Source of the DNA: Antennarius striatus
Lineage: Eukaryota > Chordata > Actinopteri > Lophiiformes > Antennariidae
Reading direction: 5' to 3'
Assembly: GCF_040054535.1 (NCBI RefSeq)
Contig: NC_090793.1
Location: forward strand, 19,990,001-20,054,000
Length of the DNA: 64,000 nucleotides
A program made the position numbers and the translations under genes. Positions 20,502 to 34,100 of the stretch are shown here, one piece after another. Below the pieces are notes generated by a model. That model was not told the origin of the DNA. It made no database searches and was given only the letters and a program-made list of their open reading frames with translations. The first letter of the stretch is position 1. Every line of letters begins with the position of its first letter.

Positions 20502-22767
20502 GTTTCATTCACTGTTGATCCTGCAGAGACAAACTCCTGCTTCATGTGAGTTGCAGGAGTTTCTCAAAGCGATTTTCCCGCGACTGGTTCTCATTATTAA
20601 CCGGTAAAGAGGTCAGTCGATTATTTGCTGGGTTTTCTTACAAACGTTTTGCAATTTAATGAGAAATATCAACCTAATGAAAATAAAAACAACAACAACA
20701 ACAACAACAACACAGGAAAATCACACAAAAGAAATCACCACTTTAAGCATCCGGATCCACCCGTACAGGGCTAGGCTAGGCTAGGCTAGGCTAGCTGCTT
20801 GGCATTCCTTCATTCTTTCACTCTGAGCTCCACAAACAGCTGAGTCAGCTTTATGCTTATGCAAAATATTCCAAACAGGGGTGAAGCATCACGTTTACCC
20901 CAGAAGATCCGATCCAGAAGACGCCTGTGTGATTTTTTTAATTACCTGTGAGACACGATTAAATGCACCACCGGAGCCACTTCCTGTGAGCGCCGCCGGC
21001 CCCCATCGATTGTAATGACACATGATGATGATGATGATGCTGCTGGTGGTGGTGGTGGGGGGGCGGGGGTAGCTGGCTGTGAGCCGCTGCTTGAGGGCAC
21101 CGACGCCGCTGGGCTTCCCACAAACCGCCGCTCCGGCGCCGCTGACTGATTCTGACGTCTCCTGACTCGGCTCTTCCGGCGAAGCTGTCAGTGTCACCCC
21201 AACGGCGCCGGGGTTGTTGGGGCGGCGTCTAACTCCCCAGCTTTTCCCAGCTAATCAGTGGAAAAGCTGTCAGTTATTTTCCAGGAAACTGGGGGGCAGG
21301 TGGTGGGGGGGTGGGGGGGTTCAGCTGGAGATTTCAGGATTGCAGGGAAGCGAGTGAAAGCTCACCTGTGAGGCAACGCGCGGCAAAAAAAGTAATTAAG
21401 AACAATTCCATTTTACCCGGCGCGGACTCTTTCTGCAGAAGTCTTTTCTTATTCCTTCAGAATTATTCACAGGAGGCGTTATTGATGATTTGCCACATTC
21501 TGCAATTTTCCCACCATTCTCCTCCTCCATTATTCATCCACCTCTACTTTTTAATCTCCTGTGAGCTGACTCAGAGCCGCACTTCTATTTGCAGACTGTT
21601 CCTCCTCTCCGCTCATGTCTGTAGCATTGATTAAATGGACCCCGGTGGGCCGGGGGATTACATCGGCCTCTATTTGAAATGGCACTTCTACACTGTTTTT
21701 TCCATTACTGAGCAAACTATTGGAATTGTGGGTAAGCTGCCGTTGATTTCGCCGTCCGCTCGCCCGGTTCACATGAGGTCCATTTGCTGCGATTTAACAA
21801 TTACTAGCTTTGGCGCGTTTGCATCCGCCAACTGCCCCCCCTCCACACACACACACGCACACACACCTGCAGAAAGGTGTTATTGGGGAGGGAATGGGAA
21901 TGCTGGGAGAGGAAAAAGAATTACAGCTCGCGTCCCAACGCTGATGATTAGCACATGCTAATGCTAAGCGGCGACGACACCTCGGGGGACTCCGACGTGT
22001 CCATCGTGTCTGATTTTTGCGGACAGGTGCAGCGTCCGCCTCGCTTCTCCCGACCCCCGACCCCCCCTCCATCGCAGGAGGAGTAATTGGTGTCAGACGG
22101 TTTTGCTTCTTGCCCTCCTCACTCGGGGTGAAAGCTGTCGGCGGCGCCTGTGCCTCGGCTCCGCTCCAACTGAAGGTCCTCATTTTAACGGAGTGCAGCT
22201 CGACCCCAAATGACCCCAAGAGGGAAGGAAGCCACGCCTCAGAATGGCTACTGTTAGCATGTTAGCATTCTATCGCGCTGTTTAATGAGGTCGTCCTGCA
22301 GCTGATTGGATTTTATTTCACACGTTTAAATAAAAGACATTTTAGCCCCTTTCAGCGCCTGCTTTTGGTTCTCTGGAGGGTTTCCAGCAGCATTAAATTA
22401 ATTTCCAATAAAGCCGTTATTCTAATGAGCATAAAAACCTGTCCTAGCATTGAGTGGATAAAGAGGAAGTGATGCCAGAGGGGGGGGTGGAGACCCATAC
22501 AGCGCTAAAAGGAGGCGCTAACACTCCTGCAAAATGCTAACAGTCATAATGGAATGATGGTTCTGTCCACCTTCAGCTCAGGTTGACTCTGTGGGCTTAA
22601 GACTTAAATGCCCCCGCCTGCAGCGGGAGCATCAAACAGCCCCCCACCCCCCCGCCCTCCCCCTCGGAGAGGAGCGTGACCTCATCCGCCTCCGGGTGGA
22701 GAATAAAGCCAAGGGTCAACCTGCAGGTCGAGGGCTCTGAGAAGGCTTTTCATAACGAGGTCAGGGT

Positions 22768-22769
<2 letters not shown>

Positions 22770-22822
<53 letters not shown>

Positions 22823-22832
22823 TGTGTGTGTG
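22770..22832. repeat. (GT)n microsatellite
   Basis: About 31 GT units with one TC interruption, followed by a short GA run. Confidence 0.95.
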
Positions 22833-22902
22833 AGAGAGAGAATCAAGCATCTTAATAAAACCCCCCCCCAACACCAACACAGTCGACTTCAAATGATAGC
22901 TG

Positions 22903-22903
<1 letters not shown>

Positions 22904-22964
<61 letters not shown>
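22904..22964. repeat. (GAT)n microsatellite
   Basis: About 20 uninterrupted GAT units, only 70 bp after the GT repeat at 22,770. Confidence 0.95.
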
Positions 22965-25115
22965 GTGACCAATCGTGACTGCCTTCCCCCCCCCCCCCCT
23001 CCACACCTGGACACACACACCTGTAAAACTGGAGCAACTGACTGGAATCATGTGGCTTCCAGCTGTGCACCAAAGTGGGGGAGGGGGACATTACAGTCAC
23101 CTGTATCACATGATGTTTGGGGGGGGCGTGGTTTTGAAGGGATCAAAGAGCATCTCATGAATATGCATGAACGTCTGCAGGAGGCGTTCACTGCTCAGGA
23201 CCTGCGTGGAATTCTGCGTTTTCAGACTCATTGCTTTGATTAAACTTGAGTCGTTTTCCGGACGCGTCCATCAGGATGGGACAGACCGGATGAGAAAACA
23301 CACAGCGCCACCTTCTGGGCCTTTCTGCAGAGACGTCGTTCCTTCATGCAAACGCTGCAGCTGCAGAAGAACAACTGTCTGCAATTAAAATGAATCCTCT
23401 TGACATAAACCCTCCAGATTCCTGTCCTGACGGCAGGCTGCAGACTAAATGGTGCTGACGGGGGGGAAATGTCAGCCGTCACTGTGGATCCTGTGAGAAG
23501 CCACCGGTTCTCCTTAATGCTTTATATTCTATTCTATATTCTCTGTTCTGCTCTTTATCACAAACAGATGACGGTTTAAAAGCTGCTGACCTGAGCAGGT
23601 AGAGACGTGACATCCTCTAAAGGTGAGGTCACACACTTTACTTGAATCACATTAAAGTATTTCCATTATTTATTCTGGCTGTTGTCTGTTTCCCACGTCA
23701 GTTAAAGAAATTGTGATTTTAGCTTTTGATTTTGGTTTTTTACCCCTCCATTGCAGACATGAATTAATAATCCTAAATAATGTATGATGATATTTTTTTA
23801 ATTCAATTTTTTTCGATTGAACTTTAATTTTATATGCTGATCTGATTCCCAAGAAAGAAATTAATTAAAAAAATTTTTTTGCTCAGTAGTGGAACTGATC
23901 TCCTTTTTCTATTTTGGAAAATAATTTAAACATTTTCCTTCTCATCTTTTATTATTTCTGTTATTTTTTTTTTTTACATTAATTCCTGGGATGTCTGATG
24001 CAAACATAGATAAAAAGAAAAAATGAAAAAATCCCCTAAAAAAAATCCAGACATCCACAATTCAGTTTAGAAAATTTTTTTTTTGCGTTAACAGATGATG
24101 CTGTTAGTCCTCCGGAGCAGCAGGGGGCGATAGGTCGACTATAAACCAAACATCTAACTGCAGGAAGTCGATCAGTTAAACAGAACCAGCCAATGAAACA
24201 AGAAGGATGGTGAGATGGTTGAAGGACTGAACATGTGGGATGGAGAATCAGCTAAAAATGGGAGGCGACAGGTATTTTACCTGCATCATGTGACCCAGCT
24301 GGTGGCGGGGATGTGGGCGGAGTCAGACTCCATTGTTTGGGGAAATGAGGAGGAGCAGGCAGGTGGTTTGTTTGTGCAGAGAGCGCCCATTGGTCCTCTC
24401 CGTTAGCCAACCAATGCTACACATAGACGTGTAAATTATTCACGTCTGTTTTTCATTATTTAGACTTTTGCTTTGCAGTCGTGTGAATATTAATCTGCAC
24501 CTTGAGGACTAATATATTTAACGTTTACGAGCCGTCTGACGACCGGCGCCGCCACACAGGAAGCGTCAATCACAGGAAGTAAAAGCTTCTTTTCTCGCTC
24601 TGAGACGTCTTTATGCTCATTTTCATGATGTGGCGAGAGATGAAATGAGACGTAATGAGAATATGTGGAACGTACATCACAGCTTTGGGTTTCATCTTTA
24701 AAATACGAGTAACAATATTGTAGGTTGGCTCGTTTTATCAGAAGCTTATCAGCAGGAGGAAAACAGGGATGCTGATGCTGACAACTTCTCTAACTTCCTT
24801 TCTGGTCGTCATGGAAAAAACAAAATAGTTGCAGTTGTGATCATCAGTCCTGGAGAATTGTTTTATTTTTGTATTTTCGGGTCCATACATGCAAAAACGT
24901 CACCTGACAAATAACAAATACAAGACGGTGAAACAGCGCTCACACGAAGGGCATCGTTCTAAGAAGGGCATAGAGGGGCTGGTCCTCTGTGATCTGATTC
25001 CAGGTGTTTTTATTCTCTTGTATTAAAAAGGAACATTTTTCTTCCAGCAGCAGCGGCCAGAAACCGTCGTGTTCACAGTGATCTGTTGTGTGATAAAAGG
25101 AACGAGGATGTCAAG

Positions 25116-25118
<3 letters not shown>

Positions 25119-25188
<70 letters not shown>
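25119..25188. repeat. (GT)n microsatellite
   Basis: Thirty-five uninterrupted GT units, followed by a shorter CTGTGTGTCTGTGT tail. Confidence 0.95.
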
Positions 25189-25189
<1 letters not shown>

Positions 25190-25334
25190 TTCTGTGTGTC
25201 TGTGTTTGTCTAATGGATGAAACTGCAAATAACTTGTGTTGTAGTGATGAAGAAGAAGAGGAAAGAAAGAGTTGTGATGCTTTTAAGTATTGAGTTAAAG
25301 TTCAAGAAAAGTCCAGGATGTAGAGAAAGACGAC

Positions 25335-25393
<59 letters not shown>

Positions 25394-25395
25394 CA

Positions 25396-25426
<31 letters not shown>
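25335..25426. repeat. (GAT)n microsatellite
   Basis: About 30 GAT units with one GACAAT interruption near 25,392. Confidence 0.95.
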
Positions 25427-25724
25427 CTGTGGTTTCATGCTCGTGTTCATTTTACTCAGGCAGGTCTCGGACTCCTTGTTTCTCTGCTTTTTTGAGGTGA
25501 TCAGTTTAAATTTCTCAGTAAAGAAAATTTCAACTGATCACAAAAAAGTTTCTCATCCTGATTTGTTTGTAGTTAATAGAAACAATAACAGAGAAGTCGG
25601 TGTGTTTCACCTCCAGCAGAGCAGATGGTTCAGAGTTCAAGGGAATCAATCCAACAGCAGGAGACAGGAGCATCATTTAAAATTAAAGAAAATTAAATCA
25701 TTTGAAATCTCTAATCTCTATGTT

Positions 25725-26001
<277 letters not shown>

Positions 26002-26847
26002 ATGTCTGGATTTTGGCGCTTGTGTTGGTCCAGATCCAAACAGATGGATCCAGAAATTCCAATACTGCATTTGGCCCCCGTCTCTCATTAGAACCCTTCT
26101 GGTAAACGCCCCAACATACAGCAGAGGTTTGTTTTCACTTGTTTTGTTCTTTTTGTTTTTTGAAGAAGGGGGGGCTTAAAAATGAAAGGATGAATAGAAA
26201 GAATAATATTAATATTAAGGCATCAAAAAGATTGATTATCACCCACTCACGTCTGTGATCAATAAAGATGCTTGTATACATGTATATATATAAATCTATA
26301 TTTATAGTCATATATATTTGTATATCAATCAGCTAATGTTGCTCAACAAACGATCTCATTCACTTGCGATAATTAAGCTCATTGTTTTAATTGTAATTGC
26401 GGTTTGGCAGCAGCAGGAAGTCAAACGCGGAGCCAATAAAACGTCGGCATTAAATGGAAAAATTGAACGTGTGGATGGGAAATGATTGGCCCACGCCGTC
26501 TGAATGCTAATGAGGGACGGGGGGTTCCAGACGACGGCCTGCGAGGAATGAAATCTCTCATAAAGGAACCGGCCAGCGGATGAGAGAATAAGAAACACAA
26601 TATGAGCCCCCCCCACCACCACCACCACCCTGCCTTCACCCCTCCACCCCCCCCACCCCCCATAAATAAATTGCTTGTGCTCTCCAGTCTCGGCGTGTCA
26701 AGGTCGCGCTCGACATTCTTCAGCGGCGAAACCATCGGCTCACGAACCCGCTGGAGACACGCCCCCAAACGACAGGGACCGCCCCCACAGCCGGAAGGTG
26801 ACGCCCACTCTGGTCACCATGTGATCTTCACACACACCAGTTCCACA

Positions 26848-26910
26848 GATGGATGGATGGATGGATGGATGGATGGATGGATGGAAGGATGGAAAGATGG
26901 ATGGATGGAT
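26848..26910. repeat. (GGAT)n tetranucleotide array
   Basis: About 15 GGAT units with AGG and AAG interruptions, followed by a short GATA run (26,913-26,928). Confidence 0.93.
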
Positions 26911-27622
26911 AGGTAGATAGATAGATATACAGATGATAGGTAGCTCTTCGTTGGAGATGGACCTTCCCCCCACCCGTCTCCTGGAGCCGCAGGAGGGGCG
27001 GGGTTTGAACCCGTGATGGAATCTCCTGAACAAACGCCGGCGGTCCTCAGGAGACGGATGATGTCTTTAGCAGAAGATTTCACAGCGGCTTAACGCACAT
27101 GAAGGAGAATTAAAGATGAGCGGCACGCGTGTCGGCAGACGAGCAGCAGGAATCTCAGCAGGCTTCATTAACGGGGAGTGTTTGACGCCGGGGACGTCCT
27201 CTGAGGAACGCGCCGTATGGATTTATTCTAGCGGGTCGTCGGAATAAATCCTTATCAAAAGTCACGTCGCGTCTGCACAGATAGAACAAACACACTCCTC
27301 ACGGGAGTGTGTGTTTAGTGTTCGTGATCCCCAGAGGATAGCCCAACCATGTCAAAAGAACCGGGTTCAGGTTTACGACGCTGCCCTCTAGTGGAATGAC
27401 CTCCTCATCGCTTCTCATCACTTTACTGTAAATGTTTTGCCATGCGAATGGCAATTACCGCAAAGCTAAAAATCCATCCCTAAATCTGAGTCCTGGGTCA
27501 AAGGTCGACATTCTGAAATAAAAACGTCAAGTTGATGCTGAGAAAGGTTCAATTCAGCAAAAAATGCCTCAAAATCATTTTACTTTCGTCTGATTGGTTG
27601 CAGTTTTGAGCTAAAAACACGG

Positions 27623-27624
<2 letters not shown>

Positions 27625-27659
<35 letters not shown>

Positions 27660-27676
27660 TGTGTGAGAGAGAGAGA

Positions 27677-27738
<62 letters not shown>
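27625..27738. repeat. Compound (GT)n(GA)n microsatellite
   Basis: GT units (27,625-27,655) are followed by GA units (27,664-27,738) with two GTGA interruptions. It ends exactly where homology to the photolyase 3' flank begins. The GA part is a polypurine tract. Confidence 0.93.
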
Positions 27739-27740
<2 letters not shown>

Positions 27741-28110
27741 GTGGTCGTGTTTCATTCTGTAGTTTTTATCTATTTAAAAGAAGCTGGTAGGAGGAAGAAT
27801 AATCGACTCAAACAGGAAGTGAGTTTGAAAAAGTTTTTAATTCAGTAAAAAATAACAAGAAAACAGTTTCAGGAAAAACCTTCAGTTTGAAGAAACAAAC
27901 AGTTTCATCTTAACCCATAAAAAACAAGGTGCCGCCAATCAGGTAAAGCATTAAAACACATTAAAATGCATGAAAACCACTGAAGAAGAGAACAAAGGTG
28001 CGGAGAATTAGCATCAATATCCACCAGGGGGCGACGGCGTTTCCTCAAAGCGCTTTGGGGCAGTACTTCCTCTCGAACGTGAACACGTCGAAATTCCGGT
28101 GGAAGCCCTT
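27739..28110 (-). pseudogene. Truncated duplicate of photolyase exon 9 and 3' UTR
   Basis: This block matches 50,968-51,345 almost base for base through the 3' flank, 3' UTR and coding end of the photolyase gene. On the minus strand it retains KG, then [19 protein letters not shown] and a stop; the real gene has [19 protein letters not shown]. At 28,110/28,111 the homology stops within the Lys-Gly codons and the minisatellite starts. The AATAAA of the true gene (51,070-51,065) is lost here (AATTAAAAA). No splice acceptor or upstream exons remain, so it is a non-functional remnant of a tandem duplication. Confidence 0.92.
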
Positions 28111-31100
28111 GGCCATAGTAGGCTCCCAGCTGGCCATAGTAGACCCCTACCAGGCCAAAGTAAAGCCCTAGCCGGCCATAGTAGGCCACTGGCTGGCCAT
28201 AGTAGGCCCCTACCTGGCCGTAGTAGTTCACTAACTAGACATAATAGATCCCTTCCTGGCCATAGTAGACGACTGGCTGGCCATAGTAGGCCCCTACCTG
28301 GTTATAGTAAATCCCTACCTGGCCGTAGTAGGCACACAGCTGGCCATCGTAGACCCTTACCTGGACATGGTAGACCCCCAGCTGGCCGTAGTGGGCCCCT
28401 ACCTGGTCATAGTAAGCTCTTAACTGGCCATATTAGGCCCCCAGCTGGCAGTAGTAGAACCCTTCCTGGACATAGTAGGCCCCTAACTGGCCATAGTAGA
28501 TTCCTAGCTGGCCATAGTAGGCCCCCAGCTGGCCATAGTAGGCCCCTACCTGGCAGTAGTAGGCCCCCAGCTGGCCATAGTGGGCACCTACCTGGCCATA
28601 GTATTCCCCTAGCTGGCAACAGTGGACCCTTAGCTGGCCATAGTAGACCCCCAGCTGGCCACAGTAAGCCCATAGCTGGCCATAGTAGGCCACTGGCTGG
28701 CCATAGTACGCCCCCAGCTGGCCTTAGAAGACCCCTGCCTGGTCATAGTGGATCCCTAGCTTGCCATAGTAGACACCTAGCTGGCCATAGTAGGCCCCTA
28801 CCTGGCAGTAGTAGGCCCCCAGCTGGCCATAGTGGGCACCTACCTGCCCATAGTATCCCCCTAGCTGGCAACAGTGGACCCTCACCTGGCCATAGTAAGC
28901 CGTTAGTGGGCCATAGTACTCCCCTAGCTGGCCATAGTAGGCCCCCAGCTGGCCATAGTAGCCCCCTACCTGGCAGTAGTAGGCCCCCAGCTGGCCATAG
29001 TGGGCACCTACCTGGCCATAGTATTCCCCTAGCTGGCAACAGTGGACACTTAGCTGGCCATAGTAGGCCCCCAGCTGGCCATAGTAGATCTCGAACTGGC
29101 TATAGTAGGTCCCTGGCTAGCCATAGTAGACCCCCAGCTGGCCACAGTAAGCCCATAGCTGGCCATAGTAGGCCACTGGCTGGCCATAGTACGCCCCCAG
29201 CTGGCCTTAGAAGGCCCCTGCCTGGTCATAGTGGATCCCTAGCTTGCCATAGTAGACACCTAGCTGGCCATAGTAGGCCCCTACCTGGCAGTAGTAGGCC
29301 CCCAGCTGGCCATAGTAGACCCCCAGCTGGCCATAGTAGACCCCTACCTGGCCATAGTAATCCCCTAGCTGGCAACAGTAGACCCCTTCCTGGCCATAGT
29401 GGGCACCTACCAGGCCATAGTAGGCCCCTACCTGGCCATATTAGGCCCCTACCTGCCATAGTAAACCCCTACCTGGCCATAGTAGGCCCCTACCTGCCAT
29501 AGTAGACCCCTACCTGGCCATAGTAGGCCCCTACCTGGCCATAGTATTCCCCCAGCTGGCCATAGTAGGCCCCTACCTGGCCATAGTATACCCCTACCTG
29601 GCCATAGTATTCCCCCAGCTGGCCATAGTAGGCCCCTACCTGGCCATAGTAGGCCCCTACCTGCAATAGTAGACCCCCAGCTGGCCATAGTAGGCCCCTA
29701 CCTGGCCATAGTAGGCCCCTACCTGCAATAGTAGACCCCCAGCTGGCCATAGTAGACCCCTACCTGGCCATAGTAGGCCCCTACCTGGCCATAGTAAACC
29801 CCTACCTGGCCATAGTGGGCACCTACCAGGCCATAGTAGGCCCCTACCTGGCCATAGTAGGCCCCTACCTGGCCATAGTATTCCCCCAGCTGGCCATAGT
29901 AGGCCCCTATCTGGCCATAGTATACCCCTACCTGGCCATAGTATTCCCCCAGCTGGCCATAGTAGGCCCCTACCTGGCCATAGTAGGCCACTACCTGCAA
30001 TAGTAGACCCCCAGCTGGCCATAGTAGGCCCCTACCTGGCCATAGTATACCCCTACCTGGCCATAGTATTCCCCCAGCTGGCCATAGTAGGCCCCTACCT
30101 GGCCATAGTAGGCCACTACCTGCAATAGTAGACCCCCAGCTGGCCATAGTAGACCCCTACCTGGCCATAGTAGACCCCTACCTGACCATAGTAGACCCCT
30201 ACCTGGCCATAGTGGGCACCTACCTGGCCATAGTAGGCCCCTACCTGGCCATTGTAGACCCCTACCTGGCCATAGTAGGCCCCTTCCTGCCCTAGTAGAC
30301 CCCTACCTGGCCATAGTAGGCTACTAGCTGGCCATAGTAAATTCTTAGCAGGCAATAGTAGACACCCAACTCGCCATAGTGAGCCCCTATCTGGCCATAG
30401 TATACCCCTACCTGGCCATAGTAGGCCCCTTCCTGCCCTAGCAGGCCCCTACCTGGCCATAGTAGGCCCCTACCTGCCATAGTAGACCCCTACCTGGCCA
30501 TACTAGGCCCCTACCTGGCCATAGTAGACCCCCAGCTGGCCATAGTAGACCCCTACCTGGCAATAGTAGGCCCCTATCTGGCCATAGTATACCCCTACCT
30601 GGCCATAATGGGCATCTACCTGCCCATAGTATTCCCCCAGCTTGCCATAGTGGGCCCCTACCTGGCAACAGTACACCCCTACCTGGCCATAGTAGGCTAC
30701 TAGCTGGCCATAGTAAATTCTTAGCTGGCCATAGTAGACACCCAACTCGCCATAGTAGGCCACTACCTGGCCATAGTAGGCCCCTTCCTGCCCTAGTAGA
30801 CCCCTACCTGGCCATAGTAGACCCCTACCTGGCCATAGTAGGCTACTAGCTGGCCATAGTAGGCCCCTACCTGCAATAGTAGACCCCCAGCTGGCCATAG
30901 TAGACCCCTACCTGGCCATAGTGGGCACCTACCTGGCCATAGTAGGCCCCTACCTGGCCATTGTATACCCCTACCTGGCCATAGTAGGCCCCTTCCTGCC
31001 CTAGTAGACCCCTACCTGGCCATAGTAGGCTACTAGCTGGCCATAGTAAATTCTTAGCAGGCAATAGTAGAGACCCAACTCGCCATAGTGAGCCCCTATC

Positions 31101-34100
31101 TGGCCATAGTATACCCCTACCTGGCCATAGTAGGCCCCGTCCTGCCCTAGTTGACCCCTACCTGGCCATAGTAGACCCCTACCTGCCCTAGTAGGCCACT
31201 GGCTGGCCATAGTAGGCCCCTTCCTGCCCTAGTAGACCCCTACCTGGCCATAGTAGGCCCCTACCTGGCCATAGTATACCCCTACCTGGCCATAGTGGGC
31301 ACCTACCTGCCCATAGTATTCCCCCAGCTTGCCATAATGGGCCCCTACCTGGCCATACTAGGCCCCTACCGGGCCATAGTAATCCCCTAACTGGCAACAG
31401 TAGACCCCTTCTTGGCCATAGTGGGCACCTACCAGGACATAGTAGGCCCCTACCTGGCCATATTAGGCACCTACCTGCCATAGTAGACCCCTACCTGGCC
31501 ATAGTAGGCCCCTATCTGGCCATAGTTTTCCCCCAGCTGGCCATAGTAGGCCCCTACCTGGCCATAGTATACCCCTACCTGGCCATAGTAGACCCCTACC
31601 TGGCCATAGTAGACCCCTACCTGGCCATAGTGGGCACCTACCTGGCCATAGTAGACCCCCAGCTGGCCATAGTAGGCCCCTACCTGCCCTAGTAGAACCC
31701 TTCCTTGATATAGTAGGCCACTGGCTTGCCAGAGTAGACCTGAGCTGGCCATAGTAGGCCCGTAGCTGGCCATAGTAGGCCCCTACCTGGCCATAGTAGA
31801 CCCCCAGCTGGCCATAGTAGACCTTTGGCTGGCCATAGTAGACCCCTACCTGGCCATAGTCGGCCCCTATCTGGCCATAGTATACCCCTACCTGGCCATA
31901 GTGGGCACCTACCTGGCAATAGTAGACCCCTACCTGGCCATAGTAGGCCCCTATCTGGCCATAGTATACCCCTACCTGGCCATAATGGGCATCTACCTGC
32001 CCATAGTATTCCCCCAGCTTGCCATAGTAGGCCCCTACCTGGCAACAGTACACCCCTACCTGGCCATAGTAGGCTACTAGCTGGCCATAGTAAATTCTTA
32101 GCTGGCCATAGTAGACACCCAACTCGCCATAGTAGGCCCCTACCTGGCCATAGTATACCCCTACCTGGCGATAGTGGGCACCTACCTGCCCATAGTATTC
32201 CCCCAGCTTGCCATAATGGGCCCCTACCTGGCCATACTAGGCCCCTACCTGGCCATAGTAATCCCCTAGCTGGCAACAGTAGACCCCTTCCTGGCCATAG
32301 TGGGCACCTACCAGGCCATAGTAGGCCCCTACCTGGCCATAGTTTTCCCCCAGCTGGCCATAGTAGGCCCCTACCTGGCCATAGTATACCCCTACCTGGC
32401 CATAGTATTCCACCAGCTGGCCATAGTAGGCCCCTACCTGGCCATAGTAGGCCCCTACCTGCAATAGTAGACCCCCAGCTGGCCATAGTAGACCCCTACC
32501 TGGCCATAGTAGACCCCTACCTGGCCATAGTGGGCACCTACCTGGCCATAGTAGACCCCTACCTGGCCATAGTGGGCACCTACCTGGCCATAGTAGGCCC
32601 CTACCTGGCCATTGTAGACCCCTACCTGGCCATAGTAGGCCCATTCCTGCCCTAGTAGACCCCTACCTGGCCATAGTAGGCTACTAGCTGGCCATAGTAA
32701 ATTCTTAGCAGGCAATAGTAGAGACCCAACTCGCCATAGTGAGCCCCTATCTGGCCATAGTATACCCCTACCTGGCCATAGTAGGCCCCGTCCTGCCCTA
32801 GTTGACCCCTACCTGGCCATAGTAGACCCCTACCTGCCCCAGTAGGCCACTGGCTGGCCATAGTAGGCCCCTTCCTGCCCTAGTAGACCCCTACCTGGCC
32901 ATAGTAGACCCCTACCTGGCCATAGTGAGCCCCTATCTGGCCATAGTAGACCCCTACCTGGCCATAGTGGGCAGCTACCTGGCCATAATAGGCCCCTACC
33001 TGGCCATAGTAGGCCCCTTCCTGTCCTAGTAGACCCCTACCTGGCCATAGTAGTCCCCTACCTGGCCATAGTAGGCCCCTTCCTGCCCTAGTAGACCCCT
33101 ACCTGGCCATAGTAGACCCCTACCTGGCCATAGTGGGCACCTACCTGGCCATAGTAGACCCCTACCTGGCCATAGTATGCTACTAGCTAGCCATAGTAAA
33201 TTCTTACCTGGCCATAGTAGGCCCCTATCTGGCCATTGTAGACCCTTACCTGGCCATAGTAGGCCCCTACCTGGCCATAGTAGACCCCCAGCTGGCCATA
33301 GTAGACCATTGGCTGGCCATAGTAGACCCCTACCTGGCCATAGTAGGCCCCTATCTGGCCATAGTATACCCCTACCTGGCCATAGTGGGCACCTACCTGC
33401 CCATAGTGGGCACCTACCTGGCCATAGCAGGCCCCTACCTGGCCATAGTAGGCACCTACCTGGCCATAGCAGGCCCCTACCTGGCCACAGTAGGCCCCTA
33501 CCTGCCATAGTAGACCTCTACCTGGCCATACTAGGCCCCTACGTGGCCATAGTAGACCCCCAGCTGGCCATAGTAGGCCCCTACCTGCCCTAGTAGAACC
33601 CTTCCTTGATATAGTAGGCCACTGGCTTGCCAGAGCAGACCCTGAGCTGGCCATAGTAGGCCCGTAGCTGGCCATAGTAGGCCCCTACCTGGCCATAGTA
33701 GACCCCCAGCTGGCCATAGTAGACCCCTACCTGGCAATAGTAGGCCCCTATCTGGCCATAGTATACCCCTACCTGGCCATAATGGGCATCTACCTGCCCA
33801 TAGTATTCCCCCAGCTTGCCATAGTGGGCCCCTACCTGGCAACAGTACACCCCTACCTGGCCATAGTAGGCTACTAGCTGGCCATAGTAAATTCTTAGCT
33901 GGCCATAGTAGACACCCAACTCGCCATAGTAGGCCCCTACCTGGCCATTGTAGGCCCTTACCTGCCCTAGTAGACCCCTACCTGGCCATAGTGGGCACCT
34001 ACCTGGCCATAGTAGGCCCCTACCTGGCCATAGTAGGCCCCTACCTGGCCATAGTAACCCCCTAGCTGGCAACAATAGACCCCTACCTGGCCATAGTAGG

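Noticed and set aside
27905..28231. A minus-strand open frame of 108 codons overlapping the left array border.
   Set aside because: It is out of frame with the photolyase coding remnant and runs from array units into the 3' UTR copy; the true remnant is in a different frame.
28099..29502. A 467-codon plus-strand open frame of GHSRPLP-like heptads, and similar long frames on both strands through 50.9 kb (for example 42168-43526).
   Set aside because: The unit is 21 bp and only two of six frames meet its TAG triplets, so long open frames are automatic. Several overlap on both strands, there is no splice or promoter signal, and variant units are not biased to silent positions.
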